Below, in pieces: positions 8,259 to 17,461 of a stretch of DNA of 64,000 nucleotides (position 1 is its first letter; each line of letters starts with the position of its first letter). The stretch spans positions 1 through 64,000 of the forward strand of contig CACCLB010000006.1 of assembly GCA_902546725.1 (NCBI GenBank), written 5' to 3'. Below the pieces are notes generated by a model that made no database searches, was not told the DNA's origin, and worked only from the letters and a program-made list of their open reading frames with translations. Source of the DNA: an uncultured Bacteroidota bacterium (lineage in GTDB: Bacteria > Bacteroidota > Bacteroidia > Flavobacteriales > Flavobacteriaceae). A program made the translations under genes and the position numbers.

Positions 8259-9188
8259 ATGAATTTTTCCTTGCTACTTACTGCCCTAGGCTTAAGTTCC
8301 TTACTCCATTTCGGGATTCAAAAAGTCTTTATTTATTACAAAAAATTTGATGACTTTAACCACCGTAGTTCGCATAAAACTTTAGCTACCCGTACAGGAG
8401 GAATTGGTGTTTTTCTAACATTATTGTTTATTAGCCTGTTTTATTATTTCCAAGGGATTGATCTTTTTGATTACTCCCTTTTTATACCCTTGGGGATTAT
8501 GTTTTTGGTAGGCGCCTATGATGACTTCTACCATGCCGATTTTAAATTGAAGTTTTTTCTGCAAATCATCGTAGCCAAAATTCTCATCGATCAAGGTTAT
8601 GTGATCTCCAATTACCACGGTCTTTTCGGATTGTATGAAGTCCCCTGGTTATTAGCACAACTCTCTACCGTTTTTGTCTTTTTAGTGGTAGTCAATGCTC
8701 TTAATTTTATCGACGGCATTGATGGACTTGCCATAACGGAAGTTCTAAAAATAATTATTTTGATCGAATTTTTTAGTGAAGCTACAACTTCTCTTTTCCC
8801 AATAGGATCGATTGTAATATCTTCAATAATCCCTCTCTATTATTTTAATTTTAAAAAGAAGCGTAAGGTGTTTTTAGGAGATGGAGGATCCTTGCTTTTA
8901 GGTACATTAGTGATGGTTTATTTACTTAATGTGCTAGGATCAGAGTTTCGCTTAAATCCAAACCATTCGATTAATAAAACCCTTTTTTCAGTTTTAGTTA
9001 TATTGTATCCGCTGGTAGATTTATGTCGTGTTTTTATATTACGCCTTAGAGATGGCAAATCTCCCTTTGAAGCTGATCAGAGACATTTACATCATTTATT
9101 ACTGAAAAAATTTCAACCAATTATAATTGATATCATTGTTTTGGTTGCACATCTATTTATTTTATTTGTGGCGTACAGTATTTTTTGA
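8259..9188 (+). CDS. WecA/MraY-like undecaprenyl-phosphate sugar-1-phosphate transferase
   Basis: 309 residues, polytopic, glycosyltransferase family 4. It transfers a HexNAc-1-phosphate from a UDP-sugar to undecaprenyl phosphate, the first membrane step of O-antigen or exopolysaccharide assembly. Motifs: RTGGIGVF (45-52), the catalytic GAYDDF with D88/D89, NALNFIDGIDGLA (about 146-158), FLGDGGSLLLG (about 205-215), and the cytoplasmic histidine motif RHLHHLLLKK near residue 275. It is divergent from the fused ligase and converges with the TPR gene, overlapping it by 32 bp at the 3' ends. WecA-like rather than MraY is preferred because of the glycan-locus context. Confidence 0.88.
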   Translation: MNFSLLLTALGLSSLLHFGIQKVFIYYKKFDDFNHRSSHKTLATRTGGIGVFLTLLFISLFYYFQGIDLFDYSLFIPLGIMFLVGAYDDFYHADFKLKFFLQIIVAKILIDQGYVISNYHGLFGLYEVPWLLAQLSTVFVFLVVVNALNFIDGIDGLAITEVLKIIILIEFFSEATTSLFPIGSIVISSIIPLYYFNFKKKRKVFLGDGGSLLLGTLVMVYLLNVLGSEFRLNPNHSINKTLFSVLVILYPLVDLCRVFILRLRDGKSPFEADQRHLHHLLLKKFQPIIIDIIVLVAHLFILFVAYSIF

Positions 9189-10176
9189 TCTGAAATTTGG
9201 CGTTTGGATAGTTCATTTGATCTGACCTATTAAGATAAGTACAACCCTCAGATTTTTTACCCAATTGAATTAATGATAGCCCTTTTATATAATGGCTTTT
9301 GCCGTTTGGGATGTCAAAAGAGTCAATCACAATAGAAGAATATTTTATTGCTTGTTCATAATCTTTTAATACGTAGTTTACCCCAGCAATTGACTCAAAA
9401 TATGAAAAATCATATGTGTCAATAGTTACAGTTTTCTCAAAATACTCTTTTGCCTTTTCAAATTCTTGGTTTTTAAAATATTCATTCCCTGTAGTGAACA
9501 ACTCTTTGGCCTCATTTACTTTTTCAAGGCCAATTTTTGAAATTTTATTTATCAGAATAAACTCATAATTGGATGGAAATAATTTTATTGCTTCATCTAT
9601 TTTCTGTGTCAATATCGAATCTTTTTCTTCTAACTTTTTATTTTGAACGCGTCTAGTTAAATAAAGTTTCCATAGAAATTCGTCTTTTTTTAAAAAAGAG
9701 GGTAAATTATTAAAAACACTATCAAAAGTCGTATAAATTTTATTTTGATGAAGCGACTCAAAATATACCTGTATATGAAATTTATTTTGAGGCAATTTTT
9801 CATATGCAATTTTAGAATAATATAACGCACTATCCTTTCTGTCAGCATTGAGATAAAATAAAGCTAGATTAGCCTCGCTGAATCCTATATGTGGATTATC
9901 TTTTATTGATTCTTTAAGTAATGTTACACCATGATATTTATCCTCTTTTAAATAATATCTTCCCTTTAAAGCTTTCATGGGAACTCCAGTTGCAGTTATA
10001 GTAGGTAAAAATGGAAAAGTAAATTCATTTATTTGATCTACTCCTAATTTGAGATCGTTTTTATTTAGCTCATAAACCAATGGGATTTGAAACTGAAAGT
10101 TCTTATAAGTTAGAAAACTAACAACTAAAGAAAAAGACAGGACAACAAAATATATACTAATTATGGTGGGTCTCAT
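9157..10176 (-). CDS. membrane-anchored TPR protein (split partner of ligase)
   Basis: 339 residues with one N-terminal membrane segment (about 4-24) followed by a TPR-rich periplasmic region; ANLALFYLNADRKDSALYYS and EYFKNQEFEKAKEYFEKT are typical repeats. It matches the C-terminal third of the 774-residue ligase/TPR protein throughout (compare PMKALKGRYYLKEDKYHG with PINSVKARYYVNAKKYDK). Its start overlaps the end of the ligase-like gene by 20 bp in another frame. It is therefore the detached C-terminal half of the same architecture. The region is more AT-rich than the fused copy. Confidence 0.8.
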   Translation of the reverse strand: MRPTIISIYFVVLSFSLVVSFLTYKNFQFQIPLVYELNKNDLKLGVDQINEFTFPFLPTITATGVPMKALKGRYYLKEDKYHGVTLLKESIKDNPHIGFSEANLALFYLNADRKDSALYYSKIAYEKLPQNKFHIQVYFESLHQNKIYTTFDSVFNNLPSFLKKDEFLWKLYLTRRVQNKKLEEKDSILTQKIDEAIKLFPSNYEFILINKISKIGLEKVNEAKELFTTGNEYFKNQEFEKAKEYFEKTVTIDTYDFSYFESIAGVNYVLKDYEQAIKYSSIVIDSFDIPNGKSHYIKGLSLIQLGKKSEGCTYLNRSDQMNYPNAKFQIKKYCTPQIK

Positions 10177-11419
10177 ATTTATTTACGATATCTGAACTCA
10201 TAATGAAGAATGTTCCAGCCACAAGCATTGCATAATAGGACATAATTAATGCTCTTTCTCTAGGAAAATTAAAAGTTGAATCAATTATTATTACAAAAAA
10301 ACAAGCTATTAGAATTATTGGAATAGTTTTTTTCTGAATACCATATATTTTAATTAAATAAATCAAAGGGAGTGTGAACAGTCCCAAATAGATTAACAGG
10401 CCTAAAACTCCTAATTCAGCACCAAATTGTAAAAAGTCATTATGTACATGATAAGGTATTACATACGCTTGAATTTTAGTTTTATCCAACATGATTGAAT
10501 ATGTTTTCCAACTCCCCATACCTATACCAGAAAATGGATTTTCTAACATCGTTTGAGTTGCATCTGACCAATATCTCAATCTACTTGAGGTAGATTGATC
10601 TTGATTTAAAATGAAATTTGTATCTACAATTCTTTTTTGGTTAAAATTATCCAAGAGTCCTGAAACAACAAAAAAAACTATTGATCCAGCAATAGGGATT
10701 AGTAGCCTAAAGTTTTTTCTAAACGATTTGATTATAGATAAGATGATAACAACTACTAATAATGCAATAAAAGAAGCTCTTGATTGTATTTGGAATATAC
10801 TGATTAAAAAGAAAAATATTAAAATCAGACTCCAGATTATTTTCACTTTAGATTTTGAGGATGCTAAAAGAAACAAAAATGGCAACTTGATAACTAAAGA
10901 AAATGCAGTAACATTAATATTATAAGCAATACCTTTTAATGCAGTGGATCTCCCAATTTCAGTTAGTGTAATTATTTTAGTAAAAATTGGTGAAATAACT
11001 AATAATACTTCATAAGAACTGAAAATTAAAAAAATGTAGGATAGGTAGTTGAAGAATAAATTTTTGTCTTTCAACAACTTCAATAAAACATATATGCTAA
11101 TTATCGTACTAAAAATAATATAAAATCTAGATATGTCTACAATCCCTAAGGACACATTTTCCGTATAATAAATAGATATGCTTCCTAGAAAGAGAAAAAT
11201 TAAATAGAAATAGAAATATAAATTTTTAATTACACTTTTTATGATATCAATGACTCCTTTTTTACTAATGAATACGATAAATAAAAAAGTAAAAAAATTA
11301 AAAAAGCTCAAATAAAGCCATTGATAAGCTATCCCATCGATTACAGATTTATCTCTATAGACTGGAAAGATCAATAAAGATGACAACAATATGTAAATTA
11401 GAATTTCTTTTTTTTTCAT
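10157..11419 (-). CDS. O-antigen ligase-like membrane protein (split copy)
   Basis: 420 residues, about ten to twelve membrane segments, Wzy_C family. The conserved periplasmic region GIGMGSWKTYSIMLDKTK followed by VIPYHVHNDFLQFGAELG parallels the fused protein GVGLGNWKLKSI and VVPYHAHSDFIQLGAELG, so the two are paralogues. It ends where the fused protein continues into its TPR arm, and the TPR part is encoded by the next, overlapping gene. Probable role: a second glycan ligase or polymerase of the same locus. The start codon abuts the U-tract of a strong terminator, so expression may depend on read-through. Confidence 0.82.
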   Translation of the reverse strand: MKKKEILIYILLSSLLIFPVYRDKSVIDGIAYQWLYLSFFNFFTFLFIVFISKKGVIDIIKSVIKNLYFYFYLIFLFLGSISIYYTENVSLGIVDISRFYIIFSTIISIYVLLKLLKDKNLFFNYLSYIFLIFSSYEVLLVISPIFTKIITLTEIGRSTALKGIAYNINVTAFSLVIKLPFLFLLASSKSKVKIIWSLILIFFFLISIFQIQSRASFIALLVVVIILSIIKSFRKNFRLLIPIAGSIVFFVVSGLLDNFNQKRIVDTNFILNQDQSTSSRLRYWSDATQTMLENPFSGIGMGSWKTYSIMLDKTKIQAYVIPYHVHNDFLQFGAELGVLGLLIYLGLFTLPLIYLIKIYGIQKKTIPIILIACFFVIIIDSTFNFPRERALIMSYYAMLVAGTFFIMSSDIVNKYETHHN

Positions 11420-11448
11420 AAAAAAACCTCCGCTTTTGAAGCGGAGGT
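11420..11448 (-). terminator. intrinsic terminator after the giant lipoprotein gene
   Basis: A 10-bp perfect stem, ACCTCCGCTT (11426-11435) with AAGCGGAGGT (11439-11448), and a 3-nt loop. On the minus strand it is followed by seven Ts that end exactly before the ATG of the ligase gene. This is a strong rho-independent terminator for the lipoprotein transcript. Confidence 0.88.
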
Positions 11449-11472
11449 AATTTAATAAATACTAACTAAGTA

Positions 11473-14400
11473 TTATAACCAAAGTGTTCTATTTTTCTTA
11501 GTTGCTTGGTTACTAGCTACTGATGCAATACCTGCATCAGCAGCATGCATAAAGTCAGCATCTGTATAGTTGTCGACATTCAACCCTAACGCTAAAGCTT
11601 TAGCTTGCTTTTCAGCTGAAGTTAATGTACCTGTATAGGCAGTAGTTGTAACTCCAGTAGTCCAACCTGATCCTTCAGCAGCCATTGAACGTGTCAATGA
11701 AGAAGCATTTGCTCCAGCAGCAGCAGCAGGTGCATATGATGAGTTATCTGCACCATCCCAATCATCAAAACCATTGATGATTGTAGCTGTAGCATTATTA
11801 GAAGGTGCGGAGAGATTAAACTCATAATCTAATCCAGCATTTTTTGCTTTAAATCGTAACATCGCTCCTGCATGGTGAACTAAAGCAGCAGGTGTACTAC
11901 CATCACTAGTATATCTGCTAATAGTTTCTGCCGTGGTTCCTACAGCTTCTACATGATCAGCTACAATATTACCAGTTAAGGCTTTTGTTCCTACTCCTGT
12001 TAATAAAATTTCAATATCAAAAGCAGTGTTTCCAGCAGCTTCTTGAACCTCCCAATATCCTAAATCGTATGCGATATTAGAAATTGTACCTGATGACATT
12101 TTATAATCAGGAACTGAAGAGTCAAAACGATTCAAGTACGCAACAACTGCATCCTCCAATTGTGCTTCTTCTGATACAAAACCAACACCACTAGCAGTAG
12201 TAGAATAACCAGCGTAGTGAGGGAAAACATATGTACCAACTGTAGAACCTGTAGTTGTATCAAAATCAACCGCTACACCTGCAATTGTCACAGAACCTGT
12301 TTTTGTTGCTAATCCATGCTTTATTGGAATTGTAGCTACAGTTGTACCTACTCCAATTTTGATAGATTCACCATATGCAATATTTTCTGCTATACCACTG
12401 AGCATGCTGATTGTAATCGTTTGGTTACCACTTTTTGTGCCAACTGCCGCTCCAGCCTTAACAGTAGTAACTGTAAGTCCAACTGCATCATACGAACTCG
12501 CAAAATCTGAAACAAACTCTGTAGTCCAAAGGTATGCATCTGAAGTAGTTTGATTAACATCAACTACAGAGGCAGGGTCAAAACCGTTAATTGCATCAAT
12601 TTCAGGTTCTAAAATACCATTTTTTATATAATAAGACTCTACATGTGCTACTGATCCAGGAGCAGCTAAAGCATCAGATTTTACATTTAGTACTACAACG
12701 TAATCGCTTACAGCAGAGTCAATTTCAGTACCAGCATTGTTAAGAACGCTATCAACTGTGTCAAACTGAGCATAAACAGTTCCGTTTGCGGTAACAGCTG
12801 CTCCTAAATATGTTTTTAGATCTTTAAGACCTGCAGAAGATACAAATGATCCAACATCTTTTTTAGCAGCAGTTTCAGCAGCTGTTTCTGTTTTGTCTTG
12901 TGCAGATTGTGCAGTAAGACCATTTCTAGAAACAGTACTTGCACCAGTTGAAGTTGACAATGCAGAAGCACCAATCAAAATTGATGGAACTACAGTTGCA
13001 CTATCAGAATTGATAGCTGCAAGAGCATCAAAATCTAAAGTAGCCAAATCAGTGTTACCATGAATATGAAGGGTACCAACTTTGTTTGCTTTTGTTACAG
13101 ACAAAGAAGTTAAATTATCATTATCTATAATTTTAATCCCACCATTAGTAACAGGAGTAGTTCCTTTAGTTGCAATAACTTCATGACCAAGAGTTAATGT
13201 CTCTAGATCATCAGCATCATCAACAGTAATGGTCCCATAAGAAGAACCAGCAACAGTGATGGAAGTTAAATCATCATTCCCGTCTAAAGTAAGATCTGCA
13301 AAAACACCAGATACATCAACAGAAGTTAAGTTAGCTGCCCCTGTTAAGTTAATGTTTTTAAGTACACCTCCTAATTTTGCAGTTACCAAACCAGTAGCTG
13401 AACTAAATGTTACGCTAGGACCTTCTTTATCTGCTTTTGCAAGATTAGGATCTGTATCCAATGCACCAGTGATATCAACAGTTTCTAGATCAGAACCGCT
13501 TAAAGCAACATCTACTTCGATTGCTCCAAGAGTCAAGTTTGTTACTTTAGAAAGAGTTAATGTGTTTCCTGTTCCTTCGTATGTTGCTAAATTAACAGTA
13601 GCAACCTCAGTAGCAGAAAAAGAACCATTTGAATAGTTTGGAAGCACAACAGAAGCAGCACCTGTAATAGTAAGGTCTAAATCAGTTTGAGTTCCTAAAG
13701 CATTTACATCATCAATAACGTCTATGGCTAAAGTATGTCCTGCTTCACCAATGATAGTAAGTGTTCCTGGAGTATAATAAGGAAGAGATGTTAAATGAAT
13801 TTCCAAAGATTTAGGAAAATCAATCGTGTTTGCTGTAGCTGTTCCAGCAGTAATCACAGTACTAAATGTATTAGCCGATCCTCCAGAATTATGACCATAT
13901 GAAACATCTGCTTGTTGGAACTTAGTTACAGTTGCCAAAGATCTAAAGTCTACCTTAGTGACTTTATTTTTATAATCACTCCCTAAAGTGATAGTACCAG
14001 CTGAAGCTAATGATGAGAAATCAACAGTTCCTCCTTGAGAAATGATGATGTCAGAAACACCAGTCAAATTAGCAAATGTTGGTCCAACAATAGTTGAAGT
14101 TTTTGCCAATACACTTAAGTTTCCAGTAATAGTTTTCAATGCAGAAGCAACTTCTTGAACGTCAGCTGTTGCCATGTCGTCAGTAATGTAGAGAGCTACG
14201 TTACCGTTAACAATATTTAGCTTGTCACCAAGATTTTTGGCAAATTCTAATGTTGCAACACTTTTGATGATGATATCCTGAGAATAAACATTACTAGAAT
14301 CTAGTAATTCTTGTAAGCTTTCCTCAGAAGCATCAACAGCTTCTTGTAATTCAGCTACCTCTTCAGAAGAAGCTACATCAGCTACAGCAGTTTCAATCGC

Positions 14401-14658
14401 ATCAATATCCGCTTGGATATCAGTAAGACCGTCAGCAACTGCTGTGTCAATCGTGTCGCCTAAACCGTTTACAGTACTTGCTAAAGAAGACACTGTACCA
14501 GCAAGGCTAGCAAGATCACTCTGAACCTGAGACAAACCAGCAACGGTCGAAGCCAATGCAGAAATTTGAGACTCAAGGCTGTCAAATTGATCGTCATAAT
14601 TTTGACATCCCACTAAAACTAGTGCTCCCGCCAAAATTGATAATAAACCTTTTTTCAT
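11473..14658 (-). CDS. giant repetitive surface lipoprotein
   Basis: 1061 residues. The signal peptide ends in a lipobox (VLVGC, Cys18), so the protein is predicted to be lipidated and probably surface-exposed. Residues about 22-130 are a heptad-rich Ala/Ser/Leu/Asp coiled coil (SLASTVNGLGDTIDTAVAD and similar). Residues about 140-600 are repeated beta-strand units of the kind ADLTSVDVSGVFADLTLDG, resembling leucine-rich or right-handed beta-helix repeats. The remainder is Ala/Thr/Gly-rich beta structure. Cysteine is essentially absent after the lipobox. The gene is monocistronic, with its own strong terminator and a structured leader, as expected for an abundant protein. Function is unknown; adhesin, fibre or surface-layer roles are possible. 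Confidence 0.75.
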   Translation of the reverse strand: MKKGLLSILAGALVLVGCQNYDDQFDSLESQISALASTVAGLSQVQSDLASLAGTVSSLASTVNGLGDTIDTAVADGLTDIQADIDAIETAVADVASSEEVAELQEAVDASEESLQELLDSSNVYSQDIIIKSVATLEFAKNLGDKLNIVNGNVALYITDDMATADVQEVASALKTITGNLSVLAKTSTIVGPTFANLTGVSDIIISQGGTVDFSSLASAGTITLGSDYKNKVTKVDFRSLATVTKFQQADVSYGHNSGGSANTFSTVITAGTATANTIDFPKSLEIHLTSLPYYTPGTLTIIGEAGHTLAIDVIDDVNALGTQTDLDLTITGAASVVLPNYSNGSFSATEVATVNLATYEGTGNTLTLSKVTNLTLGAIEVDVALSGSDLETVDITGALDTDPNLAKADKEGPSVTFSSATGLVTAKLGGVLKNINLTGAANLTSVDVSGVFADLTLDGNDDLTSITVAGSSYGTITVDDADDLETLTLGHEVIATKGTTPVTNGGIKIIDNDNLTSLSVTKANKVGTLHIHGNTDLATLDFDALAAINSDSATVVPSILIGASALSTSTGASTVSRNGLTAQSAQDKTETAAETAAKKDVGSFVSSAGLKDLKTYLGAAVTANGTVYAQFDTVDSVLNNAGTEIDSAVSDYVVVLNVKSDALAAPGSVAHVESYYIKNGILEPEIDAINGFDPASVVDVNQTTSDAYLWTTEFVSDFASSYDAVGLTVTTVKAGAAVGTKSGNQTITISMLSGIAENIAYGESIKIGVGTTVATIPIKHGLATKTGSVTIAGVAVDFDTTTGSTVGTYVFPHYAGYSTTASGVGFVSEEAQLEDAVVAYLNRFDSSVPDYKMSSGTISNIAYDLGYWEVQEAAGNTAFDIEILLTGVGTKALTGNIVADHVEAVGTTAETISRYTSDGSTPAALVHHAGAMLRFKAKNAGLDYEFNLSAPSNNATATIINGFDDWDGADNSSYAPAAAAGANASSLTRSMAAEGSGWTTGVTTTAYTGTLTSAEKQAKALALGLNVDNYTDADFMHAADAGIASVASNQATKKNRTLWL

Positions 14659-14690
14659 TTGATAAAAATTTAATTAATTAAAAGTGTTTG

Positions 14691-14706
14691 CGTGCAATAG
14701 TGCACG
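14691..14706 (-). other. hairpin in the leader of the lipoprotein gene
   Basis: CGTGCA (14691-14696) and TGCACG (14701-14706) form a 6-bp stem with a 4-nt loop, 32 nt before the start codon. It may stabilise the mRNA or be a protein-binding palindrome; this is not proven. Confidence 0.35.
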
Positions 14707-14802
14707 TGTACAACATTGCAAGTTTCGTGCCAAAGCCAACAATTTGTTAAAAAGGCTTTAAAAAAACACTTTAAATTCACAATTCATTGAATTACAATAT
14801 CT

Positions 14803-14840
14803 TAATTTTTTAGCATATTTGTAATTTTTTAGCATATTTG
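14803..14840. repeat. perfect 19-bp tandem duplication
   Basis: Two back-to-back copies of the same 19 bp (14803-14821 and 14822-14840), each ending in AGCATATTTG. They lie in the intergenic region between the divergent lipoprotein and dipeptidase genes, so they could duplicate a regulator site or a promoter box (CATATTTG is one base from TAnnTTTG). Confidence 0.8.
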
Positions 14841-14949
14841 TAAAGGTTATTCACAAATTAGGGTTTAAAGCTACCATTTATAAAGAACCCACTATGAATA
14901 AATCCGTTTTTTAGCCCAGAATTGCTACTTTTAACAAAAAACAAGACCG

Positions 14950-16137
14950 ATGAAAAACCTCAGCATACTGCTCCTTATCAGTTTCTTGATAAGTTGCCAA
15001 GAACAACCCGCCCAACCCGATATAGCCCTGATCCAAAAAGCCCAGTTAATCCACATGAAAACGTTGACGCTCGACACCCATGACGATATCAACGTAAAAA
15101 ATTTCACAGACAGTCTGAATTACTTAATGGACACAGATACCCAAGTCAACATTCCTAAAATGGAACGTGGAGGCCTAGATGTGGCTTGGTTTATTGTCTA
15201 CACCGGACAAGGAGAGCTTAATGCCGAAGGCTACCAAAAAGCGGCGGACAATGCCCAATCAAAATTTGACGCCATTCATCGTTTAGTCGACGAATATGCC
15301 CCAAATAAAATGGGTCTTGCACGATCCAGTAAAACATTGGACAGCCTACGTAAAATCGGAAAAAGAATCGCGATGATAGGGGTTGAAAATGCCTATCCCA
15401 TTGGAGAAACGCTTACAGAAGTCAAACGCTATTACGACTTAGGAGCACGTTATATGTCGTTAGCACATAACGGTCACAACCAATTTTCAGATTCCAATAC
15501 GGGAGAGTTTGACAACACCGCTAAACATGAAGGTATCAGTGAATTGGGGAAAAAAGTCATCGATTCTATGAATTATTATGGTATCATGGTCGACATTTCA
15601 CACCCTTCTAAAGAAGCGATTCGGCAAACTATTGCCCATTCAAAAGCACCCGTGATTGCCTCACACTCTTCCGCAAGAGCCTTATCAGATCATCCTAGGA
15701 ACCTCGACGACGAGCAGCTGGAGTGGGTCAAAGAAAATGGAGGTGTGGTACAAGCTGTGGCTTTAGCACTCTTTGTAAATAAAGAAAAACACCAAAAGCA
15801 CAGGGATTCACTTAAAACCCTAGAAGATAAAACTGACGCAGAAGCTCTTACTGCACTTAAAAAAGAATTTCCTCCAGTAGATGTTGCCGATTTTGTCGAT
15901 CATATCGATTACATCAAAAACAAGATTGGAATCGACCATGTGGGTATTAGTTCAGACTTTGACGGTGGTGGTGGCATTGAGGGCTGGAAGGATGCCTCAG
16001 AAACTTTTAATGTTACATTAGAGCTGGTCAAAAGAGGTTATACAGAGGAAGAAATCTCAAAAATTTGGAGTGGGAATTTACTACGCGTATTGGATGAAAC
16101 TGCTAAAATTGCTAGTGAGCTTCAAAAAGCTAAATAA
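14950..16137 (+). CDS. membrane dipeptidase (peptidase M19), lipoprotein
   Basis: 395 residues, renal-dipeptidase family. It hydrolyses dipeptides, often with D-residues at the C-terminal position, with two zinc ions. The lipoprotein signal ends at LISC (Cys16). The zinc ligands are visible as TLDTHDD near residue 43, the bridging Glu in VENAYPIG, then DISHPS and ASHSSARAL, and the late DHVGISSDFDGGGG, all in the family order and spacing. It is exported to the periplasm or outer membrane. Together with the PBP4-type enzyme that converges on it, it suggests turnover of peptides or cell-wall fragments. Length is normal. Confidence 0.92.
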   Translation: MKNLSILLLISFLISCQEQPAQPDIALIQKAQLIHMKTLTLDTHDDINVKNFTDSLNYLMDTDTQVNIPKMERGGLDVAWFIVYTGQGELNAEGYQKAADNAQSKFDAIHRLVDEYAPNKMGLARSSKTLDSLRKIGKRIAMIGVENAYPIGETLTEVKRYYDLGARYMSLAHNGHNQFSDSNTGEFDNTAKHEGISELGKKVIDSMNYYGIMVDISHPSKEAIRQTIAHSKAPVIASHSSARALSDHPRNLDDEQLEWVKENGGVVQAVALALFVNKEKHQKHRDSLKTLEDKTDAEALTALKKEFPPVDVADFVDHIDYIKNKIGIDHVGISSDFDGGGGIEGWKDASETFNVTLELVKRGYTEEEISKIWSGNLLRVLDETAKIASELQKAK

Positions 16138-16149
16138 AAACAAGTTAAG

Positions 16150-17421
16150 TTATTTCACTTTTCGTTTCAACCAGTTGAGAAGTTCTCCTATTGCTGCGCG
16201 GATATCTGAAGTAGGAGAGGTAAAATGGTTTACCATGAGAGAAAAAACAAGAATTTTTCCTCTTTTTGTAATTAAATACCCAGAGAGGTTATGATTATGT
16301 CTTAGAGTTCCTGTTTTTCCATACACTTGTTTAACATTATAGGACTTAAGCGTTCCTGAAACGCCACCACTTGGAAAGAGCGTTTTAATTTGATCCCAAG
16401 ACGAGGTTCTATAAATTTCTTTTAATACTGCAACAAGTGATCTCGGGGTAAACATGTTATACCGTGACACCCCAGAGCCATCAACCCAAATAAAAGGGTC
16501 TGGAGTCCATCTAGACCACTTTTTTTGCATGAGTTCAATTGTTTTTTCCTCTGAAAAAATACCACTACTTTTTAGAGCAATCATAAGTAGCAAGGACTCT
16601 GCAATTCCATTGTCACTATTTTGAAGCAACCCTCTGTATAGTAGTTCTTCAGCCCCTGTATATAGCGGGATCCAAACGGATTTATATTCAGGAGTACTTA
16701 ATTTTATCTTTTTACCCAAAGCATCTCCAAGGAGTTTTACAAAAAGAGAATCTGATGTTATAAAAGGCCGGTATAGTGTGTCACCTTCATTAAGTCTTAA
16801 AGGATTGATTTCAAAAAGATTGGAATTCTTATCTCTTAAAGCCGCAGGAGCTAAAGAATCATTTTTTAAAATAAACTCAACTCCTGAAGGAAGAGTTTTA
16901 ATTTCGTTGTTCACTTTTGTTATCCCAAAAGCATTACCAAAGATAGGAAATGGACTACGCTCAGAGGCATAGTAATAAGAGTAGTCATCCCAAGACCATC
17001 CAGGGCCTTGAGATTTTGGAAAAACTGAAGGAGGAACATATTCAAAGTCATAATCTTGCTTGAAAAAGTTAGTCAAATCTGTGTCTGGATAAAAAGGGTG
17101 CAATAATAATGGATATCCAGAAGATTTAAACTTAATGACTGAGTCATATTTAATGGAATAATATAAACTAGGCAGAGAATCAAAATTTTGAATTGCAGCT
17201 AAATAAGTTAGGAGTTTTGTGTTAGAAGCAGGGGTCATAAACTTATTATCATTTATCGAAACAAGGGGTTCAGAAGTCTCTAGTTCTGAAATACTTACTG
17301 CTAAAAATGCTTCTTTAAAAACAGGGATTTTTTTAATTTGCCTTTTGAATCTTGGTTCAAGAAATGCTTGCCCATTACAAAAGGAAAAAGAAAATAATAA
17401 AAAGAATAAGTATTTCCCCAT
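16150..17421 (-). CDS. dacB: D-alanyl-D-alanine carboxypeptidase/endopeptidase (PBP4, S13)
   Basis: 423 residues with an N-terminal signal peptide (cleavage near CNGQA). All three penicillin-binding motifs are present: S66-NT-K69, SDN in NSDNGIAESL, and KTG in YGKTGTLRHNHNLSGYL. It is a periplasmic serine enzyme that trims or cuts peptidoglycan peptides. The large insertion between the first two motifs, typical of class C PBP4, is present. It ends 12 bp from the convergent M19 dipeptidase gene. Confidence 0.9.
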   Translation of the reverse strand: MGKYLFFLLFSFSFCNGQAFLEPRFKRQIKKIPVFKEAFLAVSISELETSEPLVSINDNKFMTPASNTKLLTYLAAIQNFDSLPSLYYSIKYDSVIKFKSSGYPLLLHPFYPDTDLTNFFKQDYDFEYVPPSVFPKSQGPGWSWDDYSYYYASERSPFPIFGNAFGITKVNNEIKTLPSGVEFILKNDSLAPAALRDKNSNLFEINPLRLNEGDTLYRPFITSDSLFVKLLGDALGKKIKLSTPEYKSVWIPLYTGAEELLYRGLLQNSDNGIAESLLLMIALKSSGIFSEEKTIELMQKKWSRWTPDPFIWVDGSGVSRYNMFTPRSLVAVLKEIYRTSSWDQIKTLFPSGGVSGTLKSYNVKQVYGKTGTLRHNHNLSGYLITKRGKILVFSLMVNHFTSPTSDIRAAIGELLNWLKRKVK

Positions 17422-17461
17422 AGAATTAAAAGTAATAAGAATTTAATATTTAAATCTTATG

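Noticed and set aside
10611-10925. 104-codon plus-strand frame in the split ligase gene
   Set aside because: Antisense to conserved membrane segments of the ligase; no independent support.
13256-13636. 126-codon open frame on the plus strand within the giant lipoprotein gene
   Set aside because: It is antisense to low-complexity repeats and has no promoter or family resemblance; similar frames at 12316-12553 are equally explained by the repeats.
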